A stretch of 64,000 nt of DNA from Oceaniovalibus sp. ACAM 378. GTDB taxonomy: Bacteria; Pseudomonadota; Alphaproteobacteria; Rhodobacterales; Rhodobacteraceae. A program made the translations under genes and the position numbers. Shown in pieces: positions 16,784 to 24,898 of the stretch. The notes beneath the pieces were generated by a model. The model was given only the letters and a program-made list of their open reading frames with translations. It was not told the DNA's origin and made no database searches. Position 1 is the first letter of the stretch. Each line of letters opens with the position of its first letter. The stretch covers positions 62,001-126,000 of the forward strand of contig NZ_VSJK01000002.1 in NCBI RefSeq assembly GCF_008085915.1, given 5' to 3'.

Positions 16784-18252
16784 GCCGTGTTCCTTTTGCC
16801 TATACGCGCCGCGATCACAGGCCAGATCAGCGTAAGCACGCAGAGCACAAGGAAGAACAGCGCCCAGGGCCGGCCCAGAATCTCGGTGACGTCGCCGTCT
16901 GACATCATCAGCGATGCGCGCAACTGTTCTTCGGCGATGGGCGACAGGACAAAGCCGATCACGAAAGGCCCCAGCGGCACCCGCGCCGCCTCGAGCCCCA
17001 GACCGATCACCCCGAAGGCGATCATCACCCAGACATCGGCAAAGCTGCTGTTCACCGCATAGGAACCGGTGACGCAGAACACCAGAATGATCGACAGCAG
17101 GGTCGAGCGGGGGATCTGCACCACCCGGGCGATCCATTTCACCGCGCCCCACATCATCAGCAGCATGATGATGTTGGCCACCAGATAGGCGGCGATGATG
17201 CCATAGGCGATCTCGGGCGCGTTCTGGAACAGCAGGGGTCCGGGTTGCAGATTGTGGATGGTCAGCGCGCCGATCAGGATCGCCTCGGTCACACTGCCGG
17301 GGATCCCCATGGTGATCAGCGGGATCAGCGCGCCGCCGATGGATGCGTTGTTTGCGGTTTCCGCCGACACGACGCCGGGTTCATAACCGGTGCCGAACTT
17401 TTCTGGCTCCCGGCTCAGTTGTTTGGTGGTGGAATAGCTGACCAGCGCGGCGATATTGCCGCCGATCCCGGGCAATAGGCCGATCCAAGTCCCGATGACC
17501 GACGAACGCAGCATGTTCGCGCCATGGGTTCGGATATCGGACCAATACACCGGCAAGCGTTTTTTCGGTGGGTCGATCTTCAGATCGGTCGCGGCACTGT
17601 TGGAGTCGCGCAGGACCTGACTGATCGCAAAGGCGCCGATCAGCACCGGCAACAATCCGAATCCCGACAGCAGCGTGGACGACCCGAATGTCAGCCGCGC
17701 CTGCCCGATGCTGGAATCGATCCCCGGCAAGGCAAAGGCCATGCCCAGCGCCGCTCCCATCAACCCTTTGGCCAGCGAACCCTGTGCCAGAACCGCCAGC
17801 ATCACCAGCGCCATCAGGACCAGCGTGAAATATTCCCAAGGGCCGAACTTTAACGCGAACCGCGCCAGAGAGGGCGACATGGACGCGAGAAACATCCAGG
17901 AAATCACCCCGCCCACGACTGATGCCATGATGCCCAGTGCCAGCGCCCGCTCGGCCCGGCCCGATTGCGCCATGGGATAGCCATCGAAAGTGGTGACGAT
18001 CGAGGCCGGGGTGCCCGGCATGCGCAACAGGATCGCGGTGATCAGCCCGCCAGAGATTCCGCCGACATATTCACCGATCAGCAGGGTCACAGCACTGACC
18101 GGATCCATATGGAAGGTCAGCGGCAGCGTCAGCGCGATCAGCATTGTCGCCGTCAGCCCGGGAATCGCGCCGATCACGATGCCCAATCCGGTGCCCAGCA
18201 CCAGAAATGCCAGATTTTGCCATTGAAACAAAAGGATGAAGGCGTCGATCAT
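16780..18252 (-). CDS. tctA: Tripartite tricarboxylate transporter, large permease TctA (copy 1)
   Basis: The 490-residue integral membrane protein has the TctA pattern: GTGLGIVIGAIPGLTATML near residue 20, YVGGISGGLITAILLRMPGTPAS, GIMASVVGGVISW, GLLPGIGGNIAALVSYS and NNASIGGALIPLITMGIPGS. About ten or more hydrophobic segments are visible. It forms the secondary-transport pore that works with TctB and the periplasmic binding protein TctC to import carboxylates. It starts 3 bases after the tctB stop and overlaps the gntR start by four bases. Confidence 0.95.
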   Translation of the reverse strand: MIDAFILLFQWQNLAFLVLGTGLGIVIGAIPGLTATMLIALTLPLTFHMDPVSAVTLLIGEYVGGISGGLITAILLRMPGTPASIVTTFDGYPMAQSGRAERALALGIMASVVGGVISWMFLASMSPSLARFALKFGPWEYFTLVLMALVMLAVLAQGSLAKGLMGAALGMAFALPGIDSSIGQARLTFGSSTLLSGFGLLPVLIGAFAISQVLRDSNSAATDLKIDPPKKRLPVYWSDIRTHGANMLRSSVIGTWIGLLPGIGGNIAALVSYSTTKQLSREPEKFGTGYEPGVVSAETANNASIGGALIPLITMGIPGSVTEAILIGALTIHNLQPGPLLFQNAPEIAYGIIAAYLVANIIMLLMMWGAVKWIARVVQIPRSTLLSIILVFCVTGSYAVNSSFADVWVMIAFGVIGLGLEAARVPLGPFVIGFVLSPIAEEQLRASLMMSDGDVTEILGRPWALFFLVLCVLTLIWPVIAARIGKRNTA

Positions 18253-18255
18253 GAG

Positions 18256-18729
18256 CTATCCGATGCGGATAAAAAGAAAGGTGGACAGGATCCAGTCAAG
18301 CAAAAGCGCGACCCCAAGACCCAGCGCGGCAAAGAACAGCGCGTGGCGAAAGGTGAGCCGCGACATTGCCAGACCAGAGGCTAGCACGAACAGCGGTGTG
18401 GCGACGTTGAACGGCACGCGGCCAAAATCCAGAGCGCCGACATAAACGACCAGCGCGATCAGAACCATCGTTCCGCGATAGGGGATTGCAGCCGGGCGTT
18501 CGGGTGAGGGTTCGGATTCAGAGTTGCGCGCGACCACCGCCTGTACGGCGACGATCACGGACAGGACGATCAGAATGCCGCCCAGAATACGGGGTACGGC
18601 CGCGCTCCCCAAAGGTTCAAACCGGGGTGGCGGCAGGGTGGAGGCGCCAATGAACAGGACAATGGAACCGGCGATGACAAGGGCGCACAGGGCAAGATCG
18701 CCCAGAGTGCGGCGGCTGAATTCGGGCAT
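18256..18729 (-). CDS. tctB: Tripartite tricarboxylate transporter, small membrane subunit TctB (copy 1)
   Basis: The 157-residue protein has about four membrane segments (LALCALVIAGSIVLFIGA; PRILGGILIVLSVIVAVQAV; GTMVLIALVVYVGALD; C-terminal HALFFAALGLGVALLLDWIL), the standard TctB layout. The motif PPPRFEPLGSAAVPRILG near residue 35 is typical. It is required for TTT transport but its role is structural or poorly defined. It lies between tctC and tctA in the usual order. Confidence 0.92.
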   Translation of the reverse strand: MPEFSRRTLGDLALCALVIAGSIVLFIGASTLPPPRFEPLGSAAVPRILGGILIVLSVIVAVQAVVARNSESEPSPERPAAIPYRGTMVLIALVVYVGALDFGRVPFNVATPLFVLASGLAMSRLTFRHALFFAALGLGVALLLDWILSTFLFIRIG

Positions 18730-18750
18730 GGCGGGCTCCGCTGAACAGAT

Positions 18751-18776
18751 GCCACGGCCCGGGGTCGGGCCGTGGC
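18751..18776 (-). promoter_or_regulatory. Stem-loop in the tctC-tctB gap (copy 1)
   Basis: GCCACGGCCC (18751-18760) pairs perfectly with GGGCCGTGGC (18767-18776) over a 6-base loop. It sits between the tctC stop and the tctB start and has no T run. Such intercistronic hairpins often keep binding-protein mRNA more abundant than permease mRNA. A similar hairpin sits at the same place in the second tct operon. Confidence 0.6.
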
Positions 18777-18784
18777 GCTATGAT

Positions 18785-19762
18785 TTACTGGATGGTCGCG
18801 GCGATCTTGTTCAGCTTTTCAAGCAGCTTTTCAGACTCCGCCATCGCCTCATCGCCCGGGGTCCAATAGGCCTCGAGCGTATTATTGGTGAAGTATTCGA
18901 CGATTTCGGGGTCGGCCATGGCCTTTTCCAAAGCCGCCGACAGCGCCTCGACCGCTTCGTCCGGCGTGTCCGCAGGGGCCAGCCACCAGTTTGGGTTCGC
19001 CCATGTGACGTCATAGCCAAGTTCCAGTGCCGTCGGAACATCGGGCATTTCGGGCAACCGGTTCAGGCCGAAATAGACCAGCGGGCGCAAGCCTTCCTTC
19101 TGAGCCAGATATTCCGACGCGGCGAACAGCGCTATATCGGCATTGCCACCCAGTAACATGCGCAGACGGTCAGCGGCGCTGTTGGCGGTGACATAGCGGG
19201 TCTCGAATCCTGCCGCGTCGGCGAACATTCCGCCGACGAAATGCGGGATGCTGCCAATGCCCAGCGCTTCGATCAACGAACGCGGCTCGGCCTTCAGGTG
19301 ATCGATCAGTTGCTCGATGGTTTCGAATTCACTGTCGGACCGGACCGCCCACAGGGGGCTGCCGCCGCCGGTGAACCCGAGCGAGCGGAAATCGTCCAAC
19401 CCGAAATCGCCCAGTTTCATTGCCATGGCGATCAGCGCCTGATGATGCCAGTGGATGATCGTATGTCCGTCGGCCTTGCCCCGGCGCATCTGTTGCACCG
19501 CATTGGCACCCGCACCCCCATCGGCATTGACGATGACCATGGGTTGCGACAGCCAGTCGTTTTCCTTGATTTTCTCGGCAATCAACCGGGCGACGACATC
19601 GGTGCGCCCGCCGGGTTTGAACGGCACGATCACGCGGATCGGCTCACTGGGAAAACCCTCGGCCTGTGCGTGACCGGTCGGATTTGGTCCAACCGATCCA
19701 ATCAGGGTGGCGGCCACAGCAAGGGACACACCTCCTGCCAACATCTTAATTCGACGCATCAT
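18785..19762 (-). CDS. tctC: Tripartite tricarboxylate transporter binding protein TctC (copy 1)
   Basis: The 325-residue periplasmic binding protein of the Bug/TctC family begins MMRRIKML and has a signal peptide ending near GHAQA. The characteristic PIRVIVPFKPGGRTDVVARL follows, then VNADGGAGANAVQQM, LGIGSIPHFVGGMF, LPEMPDVPTALELGYDV and PADTPDEAVEAL. It captures the carboxylate substrate for TctAB. ATG at 19762 is chosen because GGAGGAGA precedes it. It leads the operon tctC-tctB-tctA-gntR-sulfatase; the substrate is inferred to be a sulfated or desulfated sugar acid. Confidence 0.93.
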   Translation of the reverse strand: MMRRIKMLAGGVSLAVAATLIGSVGPNPTGHAQAEGFPSEPIRVIVPFKPGGRTDVVARLIAEKIKENDWLSQPMVIVNADGGAGANAVQQMRRGKADGHTIIHWHHQALIAMAMKLGDFGLDDFRSLGFTGGGSPLWAVRSDSEFETIEQLIDHLKAEPRSLIEALGIGSIPHFVGGMFADAAGFETRYVTANSAADRLRMLLGGNADIALFAASEYLAQKEGLRPLVYFGLNRLPEMPDVPTALELGYDVTWANPNWWLAPADTPDEAVEALSAALEKAMADPEIVEYFTNNTLEAYWTPGDEAMAESEKLLEKLNKIAATIQ

Positions 19763-19792
19763 CGCAAAATCTCCTCCCGGTATTTGCTTTAA

Positions 19793-19850
19793 TGGTCCAA
19801 CCAATATGGCACAGTGTCGCATCTGTCCAGACCAATTCGGTTGGACCAAT
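19793..19850 (-). promoter_or_regulatory. Candidate GntR/FadR-type operator cluster upstream of tctC
   Basis: TGGTCCAACCA at 19793-19803 is a palindrome of the TGGT-N3-ACCA type recognised by FadR-subfamily regulators. Its inverse, GGTTGGACC, recurs at 19839-19847. On the minus strand three related units start with ATTGG: ATTGGTCCAACC, ATTGGTCTGGAC and ATTGGTTGGACC. They lie 31-88 bases upstream of the tctC ATG, a position that would overlap the promoter. The likely regulator is the GntR encoded in the same operon; this is inferred from motif and position. Confidence 0.6.
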
Positions 19851-19883
19851 CCGTCGATGCGTCGTGCTCCGTGCCCTCTACCG

Positions 19884-21263
19884 TTATGAACGGCGTGCGC
19901 CCATCGCGGCCAGCTTTTCGTCCGAAAGGTAGCCATATCGGTTCATTTGTACCGGCCCGTCCGCCACGGCATCGTATCGGCGCATCACATCGTCCAGCGG
20001 TCCGTATCCATGCGCCATTGCCCAGACACCGGGCGCCTCGATTCGCGCTGCCGCCATTTTGGCCGCCAGATCGGTCGATGCTGCCGGGTGCGCTTCGTCA
20101 GGTCCGGGATACAGGATCGCGGCCGGATCGCGGGGTGTGGCGGGTGACAACGCCATGATCCGGCTTAGCGCCAGCGCGACCTGAGCCGGGGCGAAATCGG
20201 CGCGGGTGGTCAGGGCTTTCAGAAAATCCGCCTCGATCAGTGGCCAGTGCATTGTGTACATCTTGATGCCCAGCCCGTCGCAATGGGGGGCCAGCGCTGC
20301 CAGATCGGCACCCGTTCCGGTCGACAGGGGCGGCGGGAAGCCGGGCAGGAACAGTTTGCACTCGCCCTTGGATGCCTCGTCCACCATGGCCCGAAGGGCG
20401 GCGGCGAAATCGGTCACCACGGCACGGCGCAGGGCTATCATCTGCTCCAGTGCGGGATAGGCGGCAAACAGGCTGTCACGGAACCCGTCGAACCCGTCTA
20501 GCGCGATCTTTTTATGGCGGGCAGCACCATTGCCGAGTTCGGCCAGAAACCCGCGCACCCCGGCGGCGATACCCTCCATGTCGAATCCCGCTGCCCGGGC
20601 GATGGGCGCCACATGGGGCGAGAAATCGAAGAACAGCGCGTCGAAATGGTAACAGGGGTATTCCGGCCAGTCGAATTTCAGCCCATCCACCTGCGGATAA
20701 TTGCGCCACAAATCCTGTGTCAGCGCCCGCAGATAGGCCCGCAGATCGGGCGCGGCAAGCGAGGCATTGTTGTCGACCCTCGGCCGCAACACCCGGCCAT
20801 CTGGCAACAACGGCTCGTCCCCCGGCAGCGGCCCCCCGAACGTCACGCGGATACAGGGCGGCATGGCGGCCTGCACCTGCAACCAGGTCTCGACCCCCCG
20901 ATCCCTTGCCGCGTCGAGAAACCGGCCCACGGTCGCGCCCTCGGCCCTGGTCAGTTCCGTCGCGTCGGGCGGGCGATACCGCAGCCCGTCATACAGGCCC
21001 ACGTCGGGCACAAAGCTGGGCGCGGCAGTCATCCACAATTCGCGCCGTCCCCACAGCGCCCGGTCCAGCAGCCGTTTCTTGCCCAGCCCCGCATCGCCCG
21101 GCGGTTCACGGTCGCCAACCCCCTCGGGTGCCAGTGCCGCGACATAGGGCGATGTGGTGATCGACGTCGCCCGCGCCAGTCCGGCGATATTGTCAAGAAC
21201 CCGGTCGATCCCTTCGGACTGGGGGTATTCGGGCATGACGGTAATTCCCAAGGGATGGATCAT
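19884..21263 (-). CDS. Unrecognised TIM-barrel-like protein, possible cytoplasmic glycosidase
   Basis: The 459-residue protein begins MIHPLGITVMPEYPQSEG and has no signal peptide or membrane segments. Alternating strand/helix patterns suggest a (beta/alpha)8 barrel: ITTSPYVAALAP, VETWLQVQAAMPP near residue 125, VDGLKFDWPEYPCYHFD near 200, CKLFLPGFPPPLS near 310, CDGLGIKMYTMHWP near 340 and APGVWAMAHGYGP near 415. The DGLKFDWPEYP segment resembles the acidic strand-end motif of barrel glycosidases (DGIHFDYIRYP-type in COG1649/GHL10), so a hydrolase acting on a glycoside is possible, but I do not recognise the family. It is the last of six genes joined by ATGA overlaps with a sulfatase, two dehydratases and a split UxaA, so it probably acts on the same substrate. 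Confidence 0.6.
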   Translation of the reverse strand: MIHPLGITVMPEYPQSEGIDRVLDNIAGLARATSITTSPYVAALAPEGVGDREPPGDAGLGKKRLLDRALWGRRELWMTAAPSFVPDVGLYDGLRYRPPDATELTRAEGATVGRFLDAARDRGVETWLQVQAAMPPCIRVTFGGPLPGDEPLLPDGRVLRPRVDNNASLAAPDLRAYLRALTQDLWRNYPQVDGLKFDWPEYPCYHFDALFFDFSPHVAPIARAAGFDMEGIAAGVRGFLAELGNGAARHKKIALDGFDGFRDSLFAAYPALEQMIALRRAVVTDFAAALRAMVDEASKGECKLFLPGFPPPLSTGTGADLAALAPHCDGLGIKMYTMHWPLIEADFLKALTTRADFAPAQVALALSRIMALSPATPRDPAAILYPGPDEAHPAASTDLAAKMAAARIEAPGVWAMAHGYGPLDDVMRRYDAVADGPVQMNRYGYLSDEKLAAMGARRS

Positions 21264-22345
21264 CCGGCGGTCTCCTGCAGGTCGATACCGATACCCGGGG
21301 CCATGCCGTGCAGATCCACTTGTCCGTTCTTCGGGCGGGGAAGGGCGTGGCGCGACAGGGTATCGAACATCGGGGTTTCGTCGAACTGCATCTCGAGCAG
21401 ATCGCAATTTCCCAGCGCGGCACAAAGCTGCATGGAATGAGCATGGCACACCGGGCCGCTGGGGTTGTGGGGCGAAAACGCGATACCGGCATCGGCAAAA
21501 CTGGCGGCAATGCGCAGCATCTCGTCCGGTCCGCCGGCGTATTTCACATCGGGCATCATCACGTCATAGGCCCCCGCCGCCACCCAAGGCGCGAACCCTT
21601 GTTCAAGTATCGCGGTTTCCAGCCCGGCAAGGCGCATGCCTTTGGCGTTGGCGCGACGGCGCAGCGCCGTAATCTCGGTTATGGTTTCGGGGGTTTCCAC
21701 CATCGGGCATTCGATCCAATACAGAGCCAGCGCCGCGCAGGCTTCAATCAGATCGTCCGCGCCCGTCGCATCAAACCGCCAGTGACAATCGACCATCAGC
21801 CGGGCATCGCCCAGCGCATCGCGGATCGCTGCAACACGGGCCAGTCCGATCTCCATGGCGACGCGCATCGCGGCGCGGTCCTGCGTGGGCGAAACCTCAT
21901 CGAAAGGGGCGATCTTGAACGCTGTGTGCCCGGCGGCCAAAGCATCACGCGCACTGGACGCCATGCCCTTTGGCGACCGGTCGCGGGTGCGGCGGTTGAA
22001 GTTGGCATAAAGTCCAATACCGACGGTTTTCGTCCCGCCAAGATGATCCGCCAGCGATTGACCGGCCCGCCGCGCCGCCAGATCACGCGCGGCCTGCATC
22101 AGCGACGACGACAGCGCCGCCTGTGCCAGCGTGGCAAAGGGCAGGGTCGCCTGAAACCCGTCGGGAATGGCGCGCAGGCCCGGCAACATCGCCTCGGCCA
22201 GCGCGATCACCTGTGCCTCTTGCCCGGCCAGCGTCGCCTCGCCCCAGCCGGTATGGCCATCCATGTCGGTCAGTTCGGTGAACAGCCATGTCGTGACTGG
22301 GGTTACCTGAACGGGAAACAGCCGGGCCGAACGCAAGGCGATCAT
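21260..22345 (-). CDS. Enolase-superfamily (mandelate racemase/muconate lactonising) sugar-acid dehydratase-like protein 2
   Basis: The 361-residue protein has the enolase-superfamily two-domain layout. The N-terminal capping domain has HTGWGEATLAG; the barrel carries TAFKIAPFD (Lys-type strand), LMVDCHWRFD (metal Asp), YWIECPMVE (metal Glu), GLETAILEQ (third acidic ligand) and MMPDVKYAGG, with FSPHNPSGP near the C-terminus. DxH in the second strand and SPHNPSGP are seen in acid-sugar dehydratases. Likely reaction: dehydration of a hexonate or uronate-derived acid to a 2-keto-3-deoxy acid; the substrate is unknown. ATGA overlaps join it to uxaA-C upstream and the TIM-barrel gene downstream. 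Confidence 0.85.
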   Translation of the reverse strand: MIALRSARLFPVQVTPVTTWLFTELTDMDGHTGWGEATLAGQEAQVIALAEAMLPGLRAIPDGFQATLPFATLAQAALSSSLMQAARDLAARRAGQSLADHLGGTKTVGIGLYANFNRRTRDRSPKGMASSARDALAAGHTAFKIAPFDEVSPTQDRAAMRVAMEIGLARVAAIRDALGDARLMVDCHWRFDATGADDLIEACAALALYWIECPMVETPETITEITALRRRANAKGMRLAGLETAILEQGFAPWVAAGAYDVMMPDVKYAGGPDEMLRIAASFADAGIAFSPHNPSGPVCHAHSMQLCAALGNCDLLEMQFDETPMFDTLSRHALPRPKNGQVDLHGMAPGIGIDLQETAG

Positions 22346-23496
22346 ACGGACGGGCCCAGACGGCTGATCACCTCATCCCCGTCACCATTGCGTTCGGCGG
22401 CGGTCGTATCGCCGGAACAGATCCGCAATGCCAATGCCACCAGTTCAGGCAACAGGTCGGCGCGGGTGCGCGCGCCGGTGAATCCGGGTGAGGCGTCGAA
22501 ATCGATCTGACCGGGCAGGTGCGCGGCGGTTGCCGGATTGCCGGTCAGCTTGATCGTCGGAGCCAGCGCGCTGGCATAGGGGTTGCCCTGACCGGTGGTG
22601 AAAATCACAAGCTGCGCCCCTCCGGCAACCATCGAAGTGATCGATTCCGGCGACAGCGTTGGCGTATCCATGGCATACAGGCCGGGGCCGGGGATCGGTT
22701 CGCCCTCGGCCAATGCGCCGGAAATCGGTGAAGTGCCGCCCTTTGAAATCGCACCCAGCGATTTTTCCTCAAGCGTGGTGATGCCGCCGCTATGGTTCTG
22801 CGGCCCCGGATTGCCGATCAGCAGATTGTGCCCGGCCTGTGCGGCTATGGCATGGCGCGCGGCCACCAGCGTCAGCAGGCGTTCGGCCATGGCGGGCATG
22901 GTACAGCGGGCGGCCAACCCCGTCTCGCAGCCCAGCCATTCCAGCGTTTCCGAGAATACCGCCGCACCGCCTGCGGCAATCACATGGTCGGCGAAATCTC
23001 CGGTCAACGGATTGGCGACGATGCCCGATGACGCGTCCGAATGGCCACACTCCATGGCGACCAACAGATCGGACAGCGGGCAGGGCGCGCGGGCGGTGCG
23101 GGCCAGATCGCCCTGCATGTCCTGCCCGGCCTTGATCGCGGCGGCGGTCATTGCGGTGCCGTCCTCATCCCATGATTGCAGGGAAAACACGGCCACCGGG
23201 CGGCCGGCATTGCGCACTGCCTCGCCGAATATCGCGCCAAGCCCGTCATCAGGGGCAAGCACCAGCACCGCGCCCGCATTCGGATGGCTGGCAAGCGCGC
23301 ATAACATCTGGCGATGAAAGACACGGTCCGGCCCCACATGCCCCCGGCCATAGGGTGATGCGATCAGCACTGACCCGGGCAGCGCCGCCGCCACCCGCCG
23401 CGCCCCCGGCCCATTCAGCCCGCAGACCGACAGCACGACAAGATGATTGCGGGTGCCGGGGCGACCAGTGGTGCGGGGAAACCCCTGAAACGTCAT
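22342..23496 (-). CDS. UxaA family lyase, large subunit (altronate dehydratase / sulfolactate lyase-like)
   Basis: The 384-residue protein starts MTFQGFPRTTGRPGTRNHLVV. It contains the family motifs MECGHSDASSGIVANP near residue 165 (canonical CGGSD; here His replaces the second Gly), FSETLEWLGCE and GNPGPQNHSGGITTLEEKSLGA. It ends with TTGQGNPYASALAPTIKLTGNP. This is the catalytic Fe-dependent part of altronate/galactarate dehydratases, which also gives rise to the SuyB subunit of (2R)-sulfolactate sulfo-lyase. The SAF part is encoded separately just upstream, overlapping by four bases. Context with sugar-acid dehydratases favours a sugar-acid substrate. Confidence 0.85.
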   Translation of the reverse strand: MTFQGFPRTTGRPGTRNHLVVLSVCGLNGPGARRVAAALPGSVLIASPYGRGHVGPDRVFHRQMLCALASHPNAGAVLVLAPDDGLGAIFGEAVRNAGRPVAVFSLQSWDEDGTAMTAAAIKAGQDMQGDLARTARAPCPLSDLLVAMECGHSDASSGIVANPLTGDFADHVIAAGGAAVFSETLEWLGCETGLAARCTMPAMAERLLTLVAARHAIAAQAGHNLLIGNPGPQNHSGGITTLEEKSLGAISKGGTSPISGALAEGEPIPGPGLYAMDTPTLSPESITSMVAGGAQLVIFTTGQGNPYASALAPTIKLTGNPATAAHLPGQIDFDASPGFTGARTRADLLPELVALALRICSGDTTAAERNGDGDEVISRLGPSV

Positions 23497-23759
23497 GCCA
23501 GCACTCCGGCCAGATTGTGCAGATGCACATGATCCCCCGGCGCGATGTCGCAGGTCGCATGGCCGATCACCGCGCCGTATTTGACCACCGGTGCCCCGCT
23601 GGCATGGGCGATCAGCGCCATCTTGTGGCCCAAGGCAATGTCGCAGTGCAGCGCGGGCGCAACGAGACCCGCCAGCACCGGAACCGCCCCCGCCGCATGG
23701 TCACGCAGCAGGCAGATCACCGTGTCGTCGGGATGCAGGAGAATTGCGCTGGGCGTCAT
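23493..23759 (-). CDS. UxaA family lyase, small SAF-domain subunit
   Basis: The 88-residue protein is a stand-alone SAF domain: LLHPDDTVICLLRD, LGHKMALIAHASG, VVKYGAVIGHATCDI and GDHVHLHNLAG. In UxaA and GarD this domain is the N-terminal part of one chain; here it is a separate subunit, the arrangement found in SuyAB and in several alphaproteobacterial sugar-acid dehydratases. It overlaps the mle-type gene upstream and the large subunit downstream by four bases each, so a 1:1 complex is likely. Confidence 0.87.
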   Translation of the reverse strand: MTPSAILLHPDDTVICLLRDHAAGAVPVLAGLVAPALHCDIALGHKMALIAHASGAPVVKYGAVIGHATCDIAPGDHVHLHNLAGVLA

Positions 23760-24898
23760 AGCTGCACCTCGGTGTGATCGTGCAGCAACTCGCCCATCCC
23801 GCCGACGTCGGGCGTGAAGCCCAGTCCCGGTGCGTCGGCAAGCGGGAATAGTCCCTGTTCCAGCATCAGACCCCCGCCGTGCCCCGAAAAATGGTCAAGC
23901 AGCGGGTTTTCCGAACTGTCCACCTCAAGCAATCCGTCGCCGCCCACCGCCGCCAGCAGATGCGCCGAAGCGACAAGCCCGACACCTCCGCCAAGGAAAT
24001 GTGGGCAATACCTGCGCCCGGACGCAAGCGCGTTGCGGGCAATGTCGCGCGTCGTGCTCAGCCCGCCCCATTTGCAGATGTCGGGCTGAATAACGTGCAG
24101 CGCGCCCCTGGCGATCACTTCGGCAAAGGCGCTGTCTCCGGTGACGTTTTCGCCCCCGGCCAATGGCATCTCAGCCGCTTTGGCCAGCCTTGCCCAGTCG
24201 GCGGCGGGGGCGTCAACCGGCAGCGGTTCCTCCATCCAGTCAATGCCAAGCGGCGCCAGACGGGCGCATTGGGTCAGGGCGCGGTCGATATCCCAGGACT
24301 GGTTCGCATCCAGCATCAGACGGTCGCCGGGGTGCAATGCGGCCGCGGTCGCCTCGGCGGCGGGCAGGCCCTCGTCTGGGCCAAAGCCGATGCGCTGTTT
24401 GAACCGGGTAAAGCCCAGCGCGCGCATCCTCTCGACCTGAGCGGGCGCCTTGTCAGGGCTGATGCCGCTGGCATAGGCGGGCAGCTCTCGCACCTTGCCA
24501 CCCAGATGCACGGCCAGCGGCACACCAGCGCGCCGCGCGGCCAGATCGTTCAGCGCAATGTCAAACCCACAGGCGACCTGCGCGACAGGGCCGGGTTCAC
24601 CTGATTGGATGGCAAGCCGGTGCAGCCGGGCGATAATCTGGCGGAACGGATGATCGGTGTCCGCCGTCATTCCGTTCAGCGCGATCGCGGCAACCCTTGC
24701 GGCAAGGCGGGCCCGGTGCAGATCGCCGTCGGGTGGAAAATTACACCAGATTTCACCCCAGCCCGCCGCGCCATCGTCATCCTCGATCCGCACCAGCAGC
24801 GCCGGGCGGTGGGTCATCGGGCCCATGACGGTGGCGATCGGCTGTGCCAGTTCATGGCGGAAGTGGTAGATATTCAGACGTTTCAAGGCTGCGGTCAT
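23756..24898 (-). CDS. Enolase-superfamily (mandelate racemase/muconate lactonising) protein 1
   Basis: The 380-residue protein has AAGWGEIWCNFPP in the capping domain and a barrel with FTRFKQRIGFGPDE (KxR-type base), LMLDANQSWD (metal Asp), DWMEEPLP (metal Glu), LAGGENVTG (third ligand), VIQPDICKWGG and RRYCPHFLGGGVGL. This is the mandelate-racemase-like subgroup, containing acid-sugar dehydratases and epimerases. It is clearly distinct from the second enolase-superfamily gene in the same operon, so two consecutive or alternative steps are likely. ATGA overlaps join it to the sulfatase gene upstream and the SAF subunit downstream. Confidence 0.87.
   Translation of the reverse strand: MTAALKRLNIYHFRHELAQPIATVMGPMTHRPALLVRIEDDDGAAGWGEIWCNFPPDGDLHRARLAARVAAIALNGMTADTDHPFRQIIARLHRLAIQSGEPGPVAQVACGFDIALNDLAARRAGVPLAVHLGGKVRELPAYASGISPDKAPAQVERMRALGFTRFKQRIGFGPDEGLPAAEATAAALHPGDRLMLDANQSWDIDRALTQCARLAPLGIDWMEEPLPVDAPAADWARLAKAAEMPLAGGENVTGDSAFAEVIARGALHVIQPDICKWGGLSTTRDIARNALASGRRYCPHFLGGGVGLVASAHLLAAVGGDGLLEVDSSENPLLDHFSGHGGGLMLEQGLFPLADAPGLGFTPDVGGMGELLHDHTEVQL

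Noticed and set aside
16784-17152. N-terminal extension of the GntR frame up to 17152
   Set aside because: The extra 123 codons are the shadow of tctA; the winged-helix domain starts directly after the ATG at 16783, which overlaps the tctA stop by ATGA.
20514-21440. 308-codon open frame on the plus strand in the sugar-acid locus
   Set aside because: Arg/His/Gly-rich antisense shadow of the barrel-protein and dehydratase genes without motifs.
21308-22510. 400-codon open frame on the plus strand
   Set aside because: Antisense to the enolase-superfamily gene with its metal-ligand motifs; no family resemblance in the plus-strand frame.
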